Source of the DNA: Pseudomonadota bacterium
GTDB taxonomy: Bacteria > Pseudomonadota > Alphaproteobacteria > Sphingomonadales > Sphingomonadaceae
DNA length: 64,000 bases
NCBI GenBank assembly: GCA_023436615.1
Contig: JAEZIO010000074.1
Coordinates: forward strand, 1-64,000
Direction of reading: 5' to 3'
The notes below the pieces were generated by a model. That model worked only from the letters and a program-made list of their open reading frames with translations, had not been told where the DNA came from and made no database searches. Both the position numbers and the translations under genes were made by a program. This document shows, piece by piece, positions 32,301 through 41,101 of the stretch. Every line of letters begins with the position of its first letter. Position 1 is the first letter of the stretch.

Positions 32301-34247
32301 TCAGCCCCGCGGGTGGAAATGGTCGTACACCTGGCGGGCGATCGTCTTCGAGATCCCCGGCGCGCGCTCCAGGTCCTCGAGCGCTGCACCCTTTACCGCC
32401 CGTGCTGTCCCGAAATGCATCAGCAGCGCACGTTTACGGCCCGGGCCGATGCCGGGCACATCGTCGAGCGTCGATGTCGTCAAGCTCTTCGCGCGCTTCT
32501 GCCGATGCGTGCCGATCGCGAAGCGGTGCGCCTCGTCGCGCAGACGCTGGAGGTAGAAGAGCAGCGCCGAGTTCGGAGGCAAGGTCAGTTCGCGCCCGCC
32601 CGGCAAGTGGAAGGTTTCGCGGCCGGCATTGCGGTCCGGCCCCTTGGAGACGGCGACGACTGGAATGTCGTGGACGCCGGCATTCTCCATCACCTCGCAG
32701 ACCGACGAAAGCTGGCCCTTGCCGCCGTCGATCAGAAGCAGGTCCGGCCATTCGCCGCTGGATCGCTCGGGATCTTCTTTCTCGAGCCGCGCAAACCGCC
32801 GCTCGAGAACTTCCCGCATCATCGCGAAGTCGTCGCCCGGCTGGGTCTCCGCGCGCTTGATGTTGAACTTGCGGTAGTTGGTCTTCCGAAAGCCCTCGGG
32901 ACCGGCGACGATCATCGCGCCGGTCGCGTTGGTCCCCATGATGTGGCTGTTGTCATAGACCTCGATCCGTTTCGGCACGTCGGGAAGCTCGAACGTGTCG
33001 GTCAGCTCGCGAAGAACCTTCGTCTGCGTCGCGGTTTCCGCCATGCGCCGGTCGAGCGCTTCCTCGGCATTGCGCCGCGCCTGATCCATCAGCCGTGCGC
33101 GCGACCCGCGTTTCGGCTGCTCGATCGCCACCTTGCGTTCGGCGCGCTCGCAGAGAGCCTCTTCGAGCAGCTCGCGGTCGGCAAGCTCGCGGTCCACGAG
33201 TATCCGGCGTGGCGGCGGCACGTCCTCGTAGAATTGAACCAGGAAGCTCGAAAGCACCTCGGCTTCCGGCACGTCGTTCGTGTGCGCGGGGAAGAAGGCC
33301 CGATGCCCCCAGTTCTGCCCGCCGCGAATGAAGAATGCCTGGATGCAGACGGACCCCGCCTTGCACGCGAGCGCAAACACGTCGGCATCGCCAAGCCCTT
33401 CGGAATGCACGGTCTGACTGCCCTGGATATAGGTCAGCGCCCGCAGCCGGTCCCGATATACCGCCGCGAGCTCGTAGTCCTGCTTGTCGGCTGCCTCTGC
33501 CATCAGGCGGCCGAGGCGCTCCTGGACACCGGTCGATCGCCCGGCGAGGAACGCCTTCGCATCCTTGACCAGCTCGGCATAATCGCTTTGGGCGATGCGC
33601 CCCACACACGGTGCCGAGCAGCGGCGGATCTGGAAGAGCAGGCAGGGCCGCGAACGCGTTTCGAAAAAACTGTCGGAACAACTTCTTAAAAGAAAGAGCT
33701 TCTGAAGCGCGTTAAGCGTCCTCGTGACCGAACCGGCGCTCGCGAAAGGTCCGTAATATTGTCCCTTCGCGCGCCGCGCGCCGCGATGCTTCTGCACCCG
33801 CGGAAAAGCATGATCTTCGCGAAGCAGGATGAACGGGAAGCTTTTGTCGTCGCGAAGAAGGACATTGTAAGCGGGCCGGAACCGCTTGATCAGCTGCGCT
33901 TCGAGCAGCAACGCCTCCGCTTCGGTACGCGTCGTGACGATCGTCATCGACCGGGTCTGGGAGACCATTCGCTGCAGCCGCTTCGGCAGCTTCCCGACCT
34001 GAGTGTAGCTGGTGACGCGGTTCTTCAGCGATCGCGCCTTCCCCACGTAAAGCACGTCGCCGCGCGCGTCCTGCATGCGATAGACACCGGGCCGCACGGG
34101 GAGCGTCTTCAAGACGTCCCGGATCGCCTTCACGCCCTGCTCCAGGTCAGGCTTGTCGGCGCCGCGCACCGCGTAGGTCGCCTGCTCTTCGTTGAAGCGC
34201 TCGGCAGCCCTTGGGTGCTCGGGACGGTCGGCTCGAGTACGATCCAT
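32301..34247 (-). CDS. uvrC: Excinuclease ABC subunit C
   Basis: A 648-residue nuclease. The N-terminal GIY-YIG domain reads PGVYRMQDARGDVLYVGKARSLKNRV, followed by a four-Cys-type region (RSCSDSFF, RPCLLFQIRRCSAPCVGRI), a UVR helix (LMAEAADKQDYELAAVYRDRL), the RNase H-like C-terminal nuclease domain (IEVYDNSHIMGTNATGAMIV, LLIDGGKGQLSS) and HhH motifs (DDVPGIGPGRKRALL). It makes both incisions in nucleotide excision repair. The ATG at 34247 gives an N-terminal extension of about 45 residues before the GIY-YIG domain. Confidence 0.97.
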   Translation of the reverse strand: MDRTRADRPEHPRAAERFNEEQATYAVRGADKPDLEQGVKAIRDVLKTLPVRPGVYRMQDARGDVLYVGKARSLKNRVTSYTQVGKLPKRLQRMVSQTRSMTIVTTRTEAEALLLEAQLIKRFRPAYNVLLRDDKSFPFILLREDHAFPRVQKHRGARRAKGQYYGPFASAGSVTRTLNALQKLFLLRSCSDSFFETRSRPCLLFQIRRCSAPCVGRIAQSDYAELVKDAKAFLAGRSTGVQERLGRLMAEAADKQDYELAAVYRDRLRALTYIQGSQTVHSEGLGDADVFALACKAGSVCIQAFFIRGGQNWGHRAFFPAHTNDVPEAEVLSSFLVQFYEDVPPPRRILVDRELADRELLEEALCERAERKVAIEQPKRGSRARLMDQARRNAEEALDRRMAETATQTKVLRELTDTFELPDVPKRIEVYDNSHIMGTNATGAMIVAGPEGFRKTNYRKFNIKRAETQPGDDFAMMREVLERRFARLEKEDPERSSGEWPDLLLIDGGKGQLSSVCEVMENAGVHDIPVVAVSKGPDRNAGRETFHLPGGRELTLPPNSALLFYLQRLRDEAHRFAIGTHRQKRAKSLTTSTLDDVPGIGPGRKRALLMHFGTARAVKGAALEDLERAPGISKTIARQVYDHFHPRG

Positions 34248-34285
34248 GGCGCCGTATCTAGGCGGCGCCGAAAAGCATTGCGAGG

Positions 34286-35002
34286 CTAAGCGGCCGCCCT
34301 TGCCTGCTCCTCCTCCGCGAGCATCCAGTCGACGGCGGCGCGTGCATGGATCGCGGTCGTGTCGTAAACGGGGACGACGTTAGCGCGCGTATCGACCGCC
34401 AGCACGAGTTCGGTGCAGCCGAGCACGACCGCGTCGACCTTCTTGCGCGCAAGCTCGGCGATCAGCGTCTTCAGCTTGCGCTGACTGTCCCGAATGACCC
34501 GGCCGGCTGCCAGCTCCTCGAAAATGATGCGGTCGACCTCCTCGATCCATATCGGCTCGACAGAGGCAAGCGCGATGCCGCGTTTTTCCAGCCGTTCGCG
34601 GACGTGCGGCTCCGTCATGGTGAAGCGGGTGCCGAGCAGTGCAACGCGGCTGCGGCCGTCGGCCGCCAGGGCGTCGGCTGTAGCTTCGCCGATATGCAAT
34701 ACGGGAGGCCGGACGGCAGCGGCGACGGCGCTATAGGCCTTGTGGCCGGTGTTGGACGCGATCAGAAGTCCGTCGACGCCGGATTTCACCAGCGACTTTG
34801 CCGCATCGACCATCACGCCGGCGACGCCATCCCAGTCGCCCGAGAGTTCGAGCTCGGCGAGCGGCGCGAGATCGAGGCTTTCGATTGCCATGCGGGCGCT
34901 GTGGAGGCCGCCGAGGCGCCGCGACACCGCGCGGTTGATATGCTCGTAATAGAGCGCGGTGGACGACCAGCTGGTGCCCCCGATGATGCCGAGTTTACGC
35001 AA
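34286..35002 (-). CDS. Aspartate/glutamate racemase family protein, first Cys replaced
   Basis: A 238-residue protein with the family pattern KLGIIGGTSWSSTALYYEHIN, GLLIASNTGHKAY, VALLGTRFTMTE and VVLGCTELVLAV. Two-base racemases use one Cys in an xxCNT segment and one in GCTE. Here the second is present but the first position reads Ser (ASNTGH), so the protein may be a one-base enzyme such as a lyase or isomerase, or inactive as a racemase. The TTG at 35002 was chosen because GGAGGGGAGG lies just upstream; a GTG at 35041 is the alternative. Confidence 0.85.
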   Translation of the reverse strand: MRKLGIIGGTSWSSTALYYEHINRAVSRRLGGLHSARMAIESLDLAPLAELELSGDWDGVAGVMVDAAKSLVKSGVDGLLIASNTGHKAYSAVAAAVRPPVLHIGEATADALAADGRSRVALLGTRFTMTEPHVRERLEKRGIALASVEPIWIEEVDRIIFEELAAGRVIRDSQRKLKTLIAELARKKVDAVVLGCTELVLAVDTRANVVPVYDTTAIHARAAVDWMLAEEEQARAAA

Positions 35003-35195
35003 ATTGGCCTCCCCTCCGGTCGTGCCCAACCGGGGGGTCACCGGCTGGGGGCTTTAACCCAGATGCAATTTTGCGCGACCGACCCGCGATGCGACTCAGC
35101 AGCAGCCGGACCTTCGGCCATATCGGCGCAGCGGGCAAGCGCGGTCATGGCGAATCTTGTGGAAGATTGACGTCACTTGGCGCGCCCTCGACAGT

Positions 35196-36131
35196 GTGCA
35201 CGTGGAACCCCAATCGGCGAGTGCAGTGCTCCTCGTGCGCCCCGCAGCATTCGGCTTCAATGCCGAGGCGGCGCGCTCGAACGTCTTCTCGCACGCATCG
35301 CGCGACCCGAACTTCGCCAGGCTGGCAGCGTCCGAGTTCGAGACGCTTGCCGAGCGGCTGTCCGGTGCCGGCGTCGACGTGTTGGTCTTCGAGGATAGCG
35401 CGTCTCCAGCGAAGCCCGACGCGGTCTTTCCCAACAACTGGTTCTCAACCCACGCGGACGGGACTGTCGTGCTTTATCCGATGGCGACGGCGCCGCGCCG
35501 GCTGGAGAGACGGGTCGACGAGCTGCGGGGCTTGCTGGCCGAGCACCGCTTCGACATTGCGAGGGTCGTCGACCTCACTGCCCACGAGGAGCACGCCCGC
35601 TTCCTGGAGGGCACCGGCAGCCTCGTCCTCGACCGGCCCCGTCGTCGCGCCTTTGCCAACCTCAGCACGCGCACGGATCCGGTCACCATCGCGGACTTCG
35701 ATCGGCAGCTCGGCTATTCGACCTTCACGTTCGACGCGCGGGATCCCGCGGGCCGCCCGATCTACCACACCAATGTCGTTCTCAGCCTGGGCACGGATTT
35801 CGCCGTGCTGTGCGTGGAGGCCGTCGCGCCCGAGCACCGCGGCGCCCTCGTGGGCGAGATCGAGTCCAGCGGGCGCGCCATCGTCGATCTCAGCTTCGCG
35901 CAGCTCCGCCGCTTCGGCTGCAACCTCCTGGAGCTGCAAGGCCGGAACGGTCCGGTGATTGCGCTGTCCGAAAGGGCCCGGACGAACCTTCGCGCCGAAC
36001 AGGTGCAGGCTCTCGAAGCCTTTGGCGATCTCGTCTCGGTGGACATTCCGACCATCGAGGCGGTGGGCGGCGGCAGCGTTCGCTGCATGATCGCCGAAAT
36101 CCACCTGCCCCGAACTAGCCCAGCGATTTGA
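35196..36131 (+). CDS. ctlX: Arginine deiminase-related hydrolase (CtlX/amidinotransferase fold)
   Basis: A 311-residue guanidino-group modifying enzyme. Motifs are LVRPAAFGFN near the start, PDAVFPNNWFSTH (substrate-binding region), EGTGSLVLDR (acidic residue), YHTNVVLSLG (catalytic His, about residue 191) and GGGSVRCMIAEIHLP with the catalytic Cys (about 297). The pattern matches CtlX-type citrulline-related hydrolases; dimethylarginine hydrolysis is another possibility. GTG at 35196 gives the usual short N-terminus; TTG at 35157 and GTG at 35202 are alternatives. Its last 17 bases overlap convergently with pntB. Confidence 0.85.
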   Translation: MHVEPQSASAVLLVRPAAFGFNAEAARSNVFSHASRDPNFARLAASEFETLAERLSGAGVDVLVFEDSASPAKPDAVFPNNWFSTHADGTVVLYPMATAPRRLERRVDELRGLLAEHRFDIARVVDLTAHEEHARFLEGTGSLVLDRPRRRAFANLSTRTDPVTIADFDRQLGYSTFTFDARDPAGRPIYHTNVVLSLGTDFAVLCVEAVAPEHRGALVGEIESSGRAIVDLSFAQLRRFGCNLLELQGRNGPVIALSERARTNLRAEQVQALEAFGDLVSVDIPTIEAVGGGSVRCMIAEIHLPRTSPAI

Positions 36132-37554
36132 CGATTTCTTCGACCATCTTCTTGGCGTCGGACAGAAGCATCATCGTGTTGTCGCGATAGAAGAGCTCGT
36201 TGTCGACGCCGGCATAGCCGACGCCGCCCATCGAGCGCTTCACGAACAGCACGGTGCGCGCCTTCTCCACGTCGAGCACCGGCATTCCGTAGATCGGCGA
36301 GCTCTTGTCGGTCTTCGCGGCCGGATTGGTGACGTCGTTGGCGCCGATGACGAAGGCGACGTCGGTCTGGGCGAACTCGCTGTTGATATCCTCGAGCTCG
36401 AACACCTCGTCGTACGGCACATTGGCCTCGGCGAGCAGGACGTTCATGTGACCCGGCATCCGCCCCGCGACCGGGTGTATCGCGTACTTCACGCGGACGC
36501 CTTTCTCCTTGAGCAGGTCGGCCATTTCGCGCAGCGCGTGCTGCGCCTGGCTGACCGCCATTCCGTAGCCCGGCACGATGATCACCTGGTCCGCCTGCGC
36601 CATCAGGAATGCGGCATCCTCGGCCGAGCCGCGCTTCCACGGCCGGTCGATCGCCTGCGCCTCGCCGCCCGCACTCGAATCCGTGCCGAAGCCGCCGGCG
36701 ATCACCGAGATGAAACTTCGGTTCATCGCGCGGCACATGATGTAGCTGAGGATCGCGCCCGACGAGCCCACCAGCGCTCCGGTGATGATCATCGCGCTGT
36801 TGTGCAGCGTGAAGCCCATCGCGGCGGCGGCCCACCCCGAATAGCTGTTCAGCATCGAGATCACGACCGGCATGTCGGCGCCGCCGATCGGAATGATCAG
36901 CAGGAATCCGATCGCGAAGCTCAGCCCCATGATCGTGAAGAAGACCCACGGGTCCTGGTCCTGCGTGAAATAAGCGATCAGCAGCAGGATCGCGGCGAGC
37001 GTGCCGAGATTGATCAGGTGCCGCAGCGGCAAGAGGATCGGGTTGCCGCTCATGTTGCCGTTGAGCTTGAGGAAGGCGATCACCGAGCCGGAGAAAGTGA
37101 TCGCGCCAATGGCGACGCCGAGCCCCATCTCGATCCGGCTGGCCGGATAGATGCTCATGAACGACGGCGTCGCGATCGGCGTGATGCGCACCGCGATGCC
37201 GAAGGCCTCGGGGTTCAGGTAAGCGGCGGCACCGACGAGGACGGCCGCCATGCCGACGAGGCTGTGGAAGGCCGCGACGAGTTGCGGCATCGCCGTCATC
37301 TGGATTTTCCGAGCCGTAACGAGGCCGATGGCCCCACCCACCACGACGGCGCCGATGATCTCGGGCAGCGCCGCGACGTTGTGCGTGGCAAGCGTGGTCG
37401 CAACAGCGATCGCCATGCCGAGCATACCGGCGCGGTTGCCGCGGCGGCTGCTCTCGGGACTCGAAAGGCCCCTCAAGGCCAAGATGAAGCAGACGCCCGC
37501 GATCAGGTAAGCGAGGAGCACCCAGGCGGGCTGCGCATGCACCGCCTCAGGCAT
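36115..37554 (-). CDS. pntB: NAD(P) transhydrogenase subunit beta
   Basis: A 479-residue membrane subunit (domains dII and dIII). The N-terminal two-thirds carry eight or nine membrane segments (AYLIAGVCFILALRGL, LLPLRHLINLGTLAAILLLIAYF). The C-terminal NADP-binding dIII domain shows VIIVPGYGMAVSQAQHALRE, YAIHPVAGRMPGHMNVLLAEA, VIGANDVTNPAA and KRSMGGVGYAGVDNELF. It couples hydride transfer from NADH to NADP+ to proton entry. Its start overlaps the pntAB stop by 8 bases. The pntAA gene is not adjacent but 5 kb away. Confidence 0.97.
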   Translation of the reverse strand: MPEAVHAQPAWVLLAYLIAGVCFILALRGLSSPESSRRGNRAGMLGMAIAVATTLATHNVAALPEIIGAVVVGGAIGLVTARKIQMTAMPQLVAAFHSLVGMAAVLVGAAAYLNPEAFGIAVRITPIATPSFMSIYPASRIEMGLGVAIGAITFSGSVIAFLKLNGNMSGNPILLPLRHLINLGTLAAILLLIAYFTQDQDPWVFFTIMGLSFAIGFLLIIPIGGADMPVVISMLNSYSGWAAAAMGFTLHNSAMIITGALVGSSGAILSYIMCRAMNRSFISVIAGGFGTDSSAGGEAQAIDRPWKRGSAEDAAFLMAQADQVIIVPGYGMAVSQAQHALREMADLLKEKGVRVKYAIHPVAGRMPGHMNVLLAEANVPYDEVFELEDINSEFAQTDVAFVIGANDVTNPAAKTDKSSPIYGMPVLDVEKARTVLFVKRSMGGVGYAGVDNELFYRDNTMMLLSDAKKMVEEIVKSLG

Positions 37555-37852
37555 TGGTCTTCCGATCGGCCGGACGCTCTTTCTTCTTGTACATCGCGAG
37601 CATCCGCGCCGTTACGGCGAAGCCGCCGAAGATGTTCACGCTTGCAAGCGCGACGGCGATCAAGCCCAGCCATTTCGCCGAGGCGCTCCCGGCGGCCGCC
37701 GAAGCGATGAGCGCCCCGACGACGATGACCGAGGAAATCGCATTGGTGACGCTCATCAGCGGCGTGTGAAGCGCCGGTGTCACCGACCAGACGACGTAAT
37801 AGCCGACGAAGCAGGCCAGCACGAAAATCGACAGGATCGAGATGAAATCCAT
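37547..37852 (-). CDS. pntAB: NAD(P) transhydrogenase subunit alpha part 2 (membrane part)
   Basis: A 101-residue membrane protein corresponding to the C-terminal dII helices of the E. coli alpha subunit: ISILSIFVLACFVGYYVVW, VTPALHTPLMSVTNAISSVIVVGAL and LGLIAVALASVNIFGGFAVTARML. The split alpha subunit is the usual alphaproteobacterial form. The ATG at 37852 has AAAGGGGA upstream. It is transcribed with pntB; the gene for its soluble partner pntAA lies at 42.7-43.8 kb, separated by six plus- and minus-strand genes. Confidence 0.95.
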   Translation of the reverse strand: MDFISILSIFVLACFVGYYVVWSVTPALHTPLMSVTNAISSVIVVGALIASAAAGSASAKWLGLIAVALASVNIFGGFAVTARMLAMYKKKERPADRKTNA

Positions 37853-38057
37853 CGGTCCCCTTTCACAGACTCGTGTCTTCAGGCGTCCCGCACGGCAGCG
37901 TCGTTCGCTCGCTGCACAATTCGAAAAGCCCACCCACAGGACGCATCCGCGCGACTGTTGCACCATTGGCCCCCGATAGGACAGAGGCAAGGTCGGTCGG
38001 CTTGCGATTTCATTCACCGGATTAAAGTTTCCGATTTCCTAACCTTTCCGCGCGCAT

Positions 38058-40349
38058 GTGTGCGCGGTGCACAAGCGTGATGGACATACCGCGCCTTGGA
38101 GATCGTGGCGGACGCTGCTTTCGGTAGCCGTCGCGGGCTTGATTTTTGGCGCCATCGGCCTCGGCCAGATCGCCGAAGATGTTCTTCGAACCGGCCGGAA
38201 CAGCCTGCACTGGCACCAGGCGAGCGGCGACATCGTCATCGTCAAGATCGACAACGAATCGCTCCGCAAGATCGGGCGCTGGCCTTGGCCGAGGCGGGTC
38301 CATGCGGAGCTTACCGACAAGCTGACCGCGGCCGGAGCCCGCAAGATCTTTTTCGACATTCAATTCTACGCGGCCACCAATAATGCGGATGATGGTGCCC
38401 TCGCCGAAGCAATGCGGCGCTCCAGGCGTGTGGTCCTGCCCGTAGGAAGTTCGTTGGCGCCGGAAGCCCGGCCCGATCAGCCGCCGATAGAGTCGTTGGC
38501 CGAACATGCCGAGCTCGCGGCGATAACCGCCGACCATAATTACCAGAATGCCGTTTGGCAGCTTCCCTACTCGGTCGATTATGCCGGACGCAGGCTTCCT
38601 ACATTTGCCGCGCTGCTTGCCGACAAGCGGGAAGCTTCTTCCGGAGAATTCCTGATCGATTATTCGGTCGATCCGGAGTCGATCCCGACGGTCTCGGCGG
38701 CGGCAATCCTCAATGGCCAATATGATCGGAGCCTGCTGCGCGGAAAGCAGGTGATTATCGGCAGTACGAACAACCTGCTCGGCGATACGTATTTCATTCC
38801 GGGTTACCGGCAGGCGAGCGGCGTCTATGTCCAGGTCATCGGCGCAGAAACGCTGAAAGCGGGACAGCCCATCAGCCTTGGCTGGATACCGCTTTACCTC
38901 GCAAGCCTTCTGCTCGGCTGGCACGTGCTCGTGCGGCGTGGAGATCGTCAGGTGCTGTTGCTCATGGGAGCTGCGGCGATCGCCCTGCTCACGGTCCCCG
39001 CGGCATTCGAAGCGCAGCTCATCTCGATCGACATTACGCCCGCTTTGTTCGTCATTCTAACGACCAGCGGTGTCTTGCTGCGGCGGCGCTTCCGGAACCG
39101 GGGCCTGACGGACGCGACTTCCGGATTGCCGAATCTGACCGCGCTCAAGTCGAACCGGTGGGGTCGCCACCAGGCGCTGATCGTCGCCCGGATCCTCAAT
39201 TATGCAGAGATTGTCGCTGCCCTTCCGACGTCCTCCGAGCCCCAACTCGTCGAACAAATCGTGGCCCGGCTGGCGGTCGGGGACCGCGGGCGAACCTTTT
39301 ACCAGGGCGATGACGGAATCTTCGTTTGGCTCGACGATCCCGGAAAGCCGTTCGGACATCACCTCGAGGCGCTGCATGCCCTATTCCGCACGCCAGTGAA
39401 GGTTGGCGGGCTCTCGATCGACCTCTCGGTCAGTTTCGGGGTCGAGATCGGAAGCGCCCGTTCCGTCGCCAACCGGCTGGGAAGCGCCCTGCTCGCCGCG
39501 GAGCAGGCCGGACACGACGGGCTCAAGTGGAAATATCACGATCCGGATTCGCTTCAGGATGCTTCCTGGAAGCTGTCGATGCTCAGCCAGCTCGACGATG
39601 CGGTGGACCGGGGCGAGGTATGGGTCGCCTATCAGCCAAAGGTGGACCTGAAGACTCGCAAGATCATCGGCGCAGAGGCGCTCGCCCGCTGGACTCACCC
39701 CGAGAAGGGGCCGATCGCGGCAGCGGAATTCGTCGCGGCAGCCGAGCAGAACGACCGCATCGGCAAGCTGACGTCGTTTGTTCTCGACCGTGCCATCGCA
39801 GCCGCAGCGACCCTCGGCAAGCAGGGCGGCGATTTCGACATGTCGGTAAACCTGTCCGGTCGGCTCCTCGGGGACAAGGCGCTCGTGGGACGCATCGCGA
39901 TCCTTCTCGAGCGGCATGGGCTTCCAGCGCGGAACCTCACTCTGGAGCTCACGGAGACCGCAGCGATCGCCGGCAGCGGCGAGGCTCTCGACATGCTCAA
40001 CCAGCTCCGCGACCTCGGTATCAACATCTCGATCGACGATTACGGAACCGGCCTTTCGACGCTCGAATATCTCAAGCGCGTGCCTGCCGGCGAGATCAAG
40101 ATCGATCAGAGCTTCGTTCGCGGCATGGTGGAAAACCGAAGCGAGCGCCTGATGGTCAGCTCCACGATCGCCCTCGCTCACTCGCTCGGGCGGCGGATCG
40201 TTGCGGAAGGCGTCGAAACCCGTGAAGCGCTCGAGCTGCTCGCGGAGATGGAGTGCGACGCCGCCCAGGGCTTTATCACCGGCCGGCCGATGAGCCTCGA
40301 GAGCCTTCGCCGAAGGTTCATGACCGAACAGCGCGCCAAGGTCGCCTGA
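38058..40349 (+). CDS. CHASE2-(degenerate GGDEF)-EAL cyclic di-GMP phosphodiesterase
   Basis: A 763-residue sensor. An N-terminal membrane segment and periplasmic CHASE2 domain (DIVIVKIDNESLRKIGRWPWPR, IFFDIQF, IIIGSTN-like VIIGSTNNLLGD) is closed by about three membrane helices (residues 270-345). A diverged GGDEF region follows (SGLPNLTALKS; the signature reads GDDGI, so no cyclase activity is expected). The EAL domain (from about 510) is intact: GAEALARW, NLSGRLL, LELTETA, IDDYGTGLSTLEYLK, KIDQSFV and EGVETREAL. It probably lowers c-di-GMP in response to an external signal. The GTG start at 38058 is uncertain; it follows a CGCGC-rich inverted repeat. Confidence 0.92.
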   Translation: MCAVHKRDGHTAPWRSWRTLLSVAVAGLIFGAIGLGQIAEDVLRTGRNSLHWHQASGDIVIVKIDNESLRKIGRWPWPRRVHAELTDKLTAAGARKIFFDIQFYAATNNADDGALAEAMRRSRRVVLPVGSSLAPEARPDQPPIESLAEHAELAAITADHNYQNAVWQLPYSVDYAGRRLPTFAALLADKREASSGEFLIDYSVDPESIPTVSAAAILNGQYDRSLLRGKQVIIGSTNNLLGDTYFIPGYRQASGVYVQVIGAETLKAGQPISLGWIPLYLASLLLGWHVLVRRGDRQVLLLMGAAAIALLTVPAAFEAQLISIDITPALFVILTTSGVLLRRRFRNRGLTDATSGLPNLTALKSNRWGRHQALIVARILNYAEIVAALPTSSEPQLVEQIVARLAVGDRGRTFYQGDDGIFVWLDDPGKPFGHHLEALHALFRTPVKVGGLSIDLSVSFGVEIGSARSVANRLGSALLAAEQAGHDGLKWKYHDPDSLQDASWKLSMLSQLDDAVDRGEVWVAYQPKVDLKTRKIIGAEALARWTHPEKGPIAAAEFVAAAEQNDRIGKLTSFVLDRAIAAAATLGKQGGDFDMSVNLSGRLLGDKALVGRIAILLERHGLPARNLTLELTETAAIAGSGEALDMLNQLRDLGINISIDDYGTGLSTLEYLKRVPAGEIKIDQSFVRGMVENRSERLMVSSTIALAHSLGRRIVAEGVETREALELLAEMECDAAQGFITGRPMSLESLRRRFMTEQRAKVA

Positions 40350-40418
40350 GCCTTTTTTCTGAAAATCGCACGGCAGTCTGTCGAGAGACCCTCGACGACG
40401 TTCATTTTGGTAAACGGT

Positions 40419-40447
40419 TTGCTAACCATCTTCATTAGGGTTAATGT
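40419..40447 (+). promoter_or_regulatory. Promoter of small-peptide gene
   Basis: A -35 like TTGCTA (40419-40424), a spacer of 17 bases and a -10 like TAATGT (40442-40447) predict a transcript start near 40454. That start lies about 37 bases upstream of a small reading frame with a good ribosome site and a following terminator, so all parts of a short transcription unit are present. Confidence 0.5.
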
Positions 40448-40490
40448 GTTCCCAGTTGCCGGATCGAAGGCTTTGGAACGGGGAACTGCA

Positions 40491-40574
40491 ATGAAGAAGC
40501 AAACTCAGGCTCGCTGGAGCTTCTGGAACTGGCTCCTGGGCGGCGGCGGCGGCAGCACCGGCACCGGCGGCTGA
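40491..40574 (+). CDS. Small peptide, 27 residues, own transcription unit
   Basis: The frame begins MKKQTQARWSFWNWLLG and ends with a Gly/Ser/Thr tail (GGGGSTGTGG). It has a basic N-terminus, a Trp/Phe-rich amphipathic centre and a flexible tail. A ribosome site GGGGAA lies 6 bases upstream of the ATG. A promoter-like pair precedes it and a near-perfect terminator ends 60 bases after its stop. I know no family for it. Possibilities are a small membrane-active or regulatory peptide, a leader peptide, or an RNA whose frame is accidental; the Trp/Gly composition does not resemble an attenuator. Confidence 0.6.
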   Translation: MKKQTQARWSFWNWLLGGGGGSTGTGG

Positions 40575-40602
40575 GCCAAACCTCAGGCAATAAGAACTAC
40601 GG

Positions 40603-40636
40603 AAGCGCCTGCATTTGCAGGCGCTTTTCGTTTTTA
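40603..40636 (+). terminator. Strong rho-independent terminator
   Basis: AAGCGCCTGCA (40603-40613) and TGCAGGCGCTT (40616-40626) form a perfect 11-bp stem with a minimal loop, followed by TTCGTTTTT. It ends the short peptide transcript 36 bases before the YjbQ start. Confidence 0.95.
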
Positions 40637-40672
40637 TTGAACCGATGGACGCGCCTGTGCTGAAGCGTGCCA

Positions 40673-41101
40673 ATGCTTGTGCAAGCCAGTTCAACTCTCG
40701 AAGTCCGCGCTCCGCGCGCCGGACTCCACGACATCACGAGGCAAGTTTCGGACTGGCTCGACTCGCAGCGAATCGGGTCCGGCCTCTTAACCCTCTTCTG
40801 CGCGCACACTTCGGCGTCCCTCCTGATCCAGGAGAACGCGGCCGCCACCGCTCGCCGCGACCTCGAGGACTTTTTCGAGCGAATCTCGCCCGAGGATCCC
40901 ACGCTCTACACGCACAATGACGAGGGGCCGGACGACATGCCGGCGCACATCCGCAGCGCCCTTACGCAGACGCAGCTTTCGATCCCGGTACAGGACGGAA
41001 GGATGGCCCTTGGCACGTGGCAGGGAATTTTTCTGTTCGAGCACAGGCACGAAGCCCCGGCGCGCCGAATTATCCTTCACCTCGTCGGCGAGGCGGCGTG
41101 A
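40673..41101 (+). CDS. YjbQ family protein (secondary thiamine-phosphate synthase-type)
   Basis: A 142-residue UPF0047 protein. Signature segments are FCAHTSASLLIQENAA, the LEDFFERISP helix, HNDEGPDDMPAHIRSALTQ and LGTWQGIFLFEHR. The conserved His and Asp residues form a metal-type site at the trimer interface. Weak thiamine phosphate synthase activity has been described for the family, but the physiological role is unsettled. The start is ATG at 40673; GTG at 40667 is nearly as good. Its stop overlaps the start of the YbaK-type gene (GTGA). Confidence 0.92.
   Translation: MLVQASSTLEVRAPRAGLHDITRQVSDWLDSQRIGSGLLTLFCAHTSASLLIQENAAATARRDLEDFFERISPEDPTLYTHNDEGPDDMPAHIRSALTQTQLSIPVQDGRMALGTWQGIFLFEHRHEAPARRIILHLVGEAA

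Noticed and set aside
40419..40447. CtrA binding site near TTAACC/CTAACCAT-like bases before the small peptide gene
   Set aside because: Only one imperfect half-site is visible and the spacing to a second TTAA is wrong; the stretch is better explained by a promoter.
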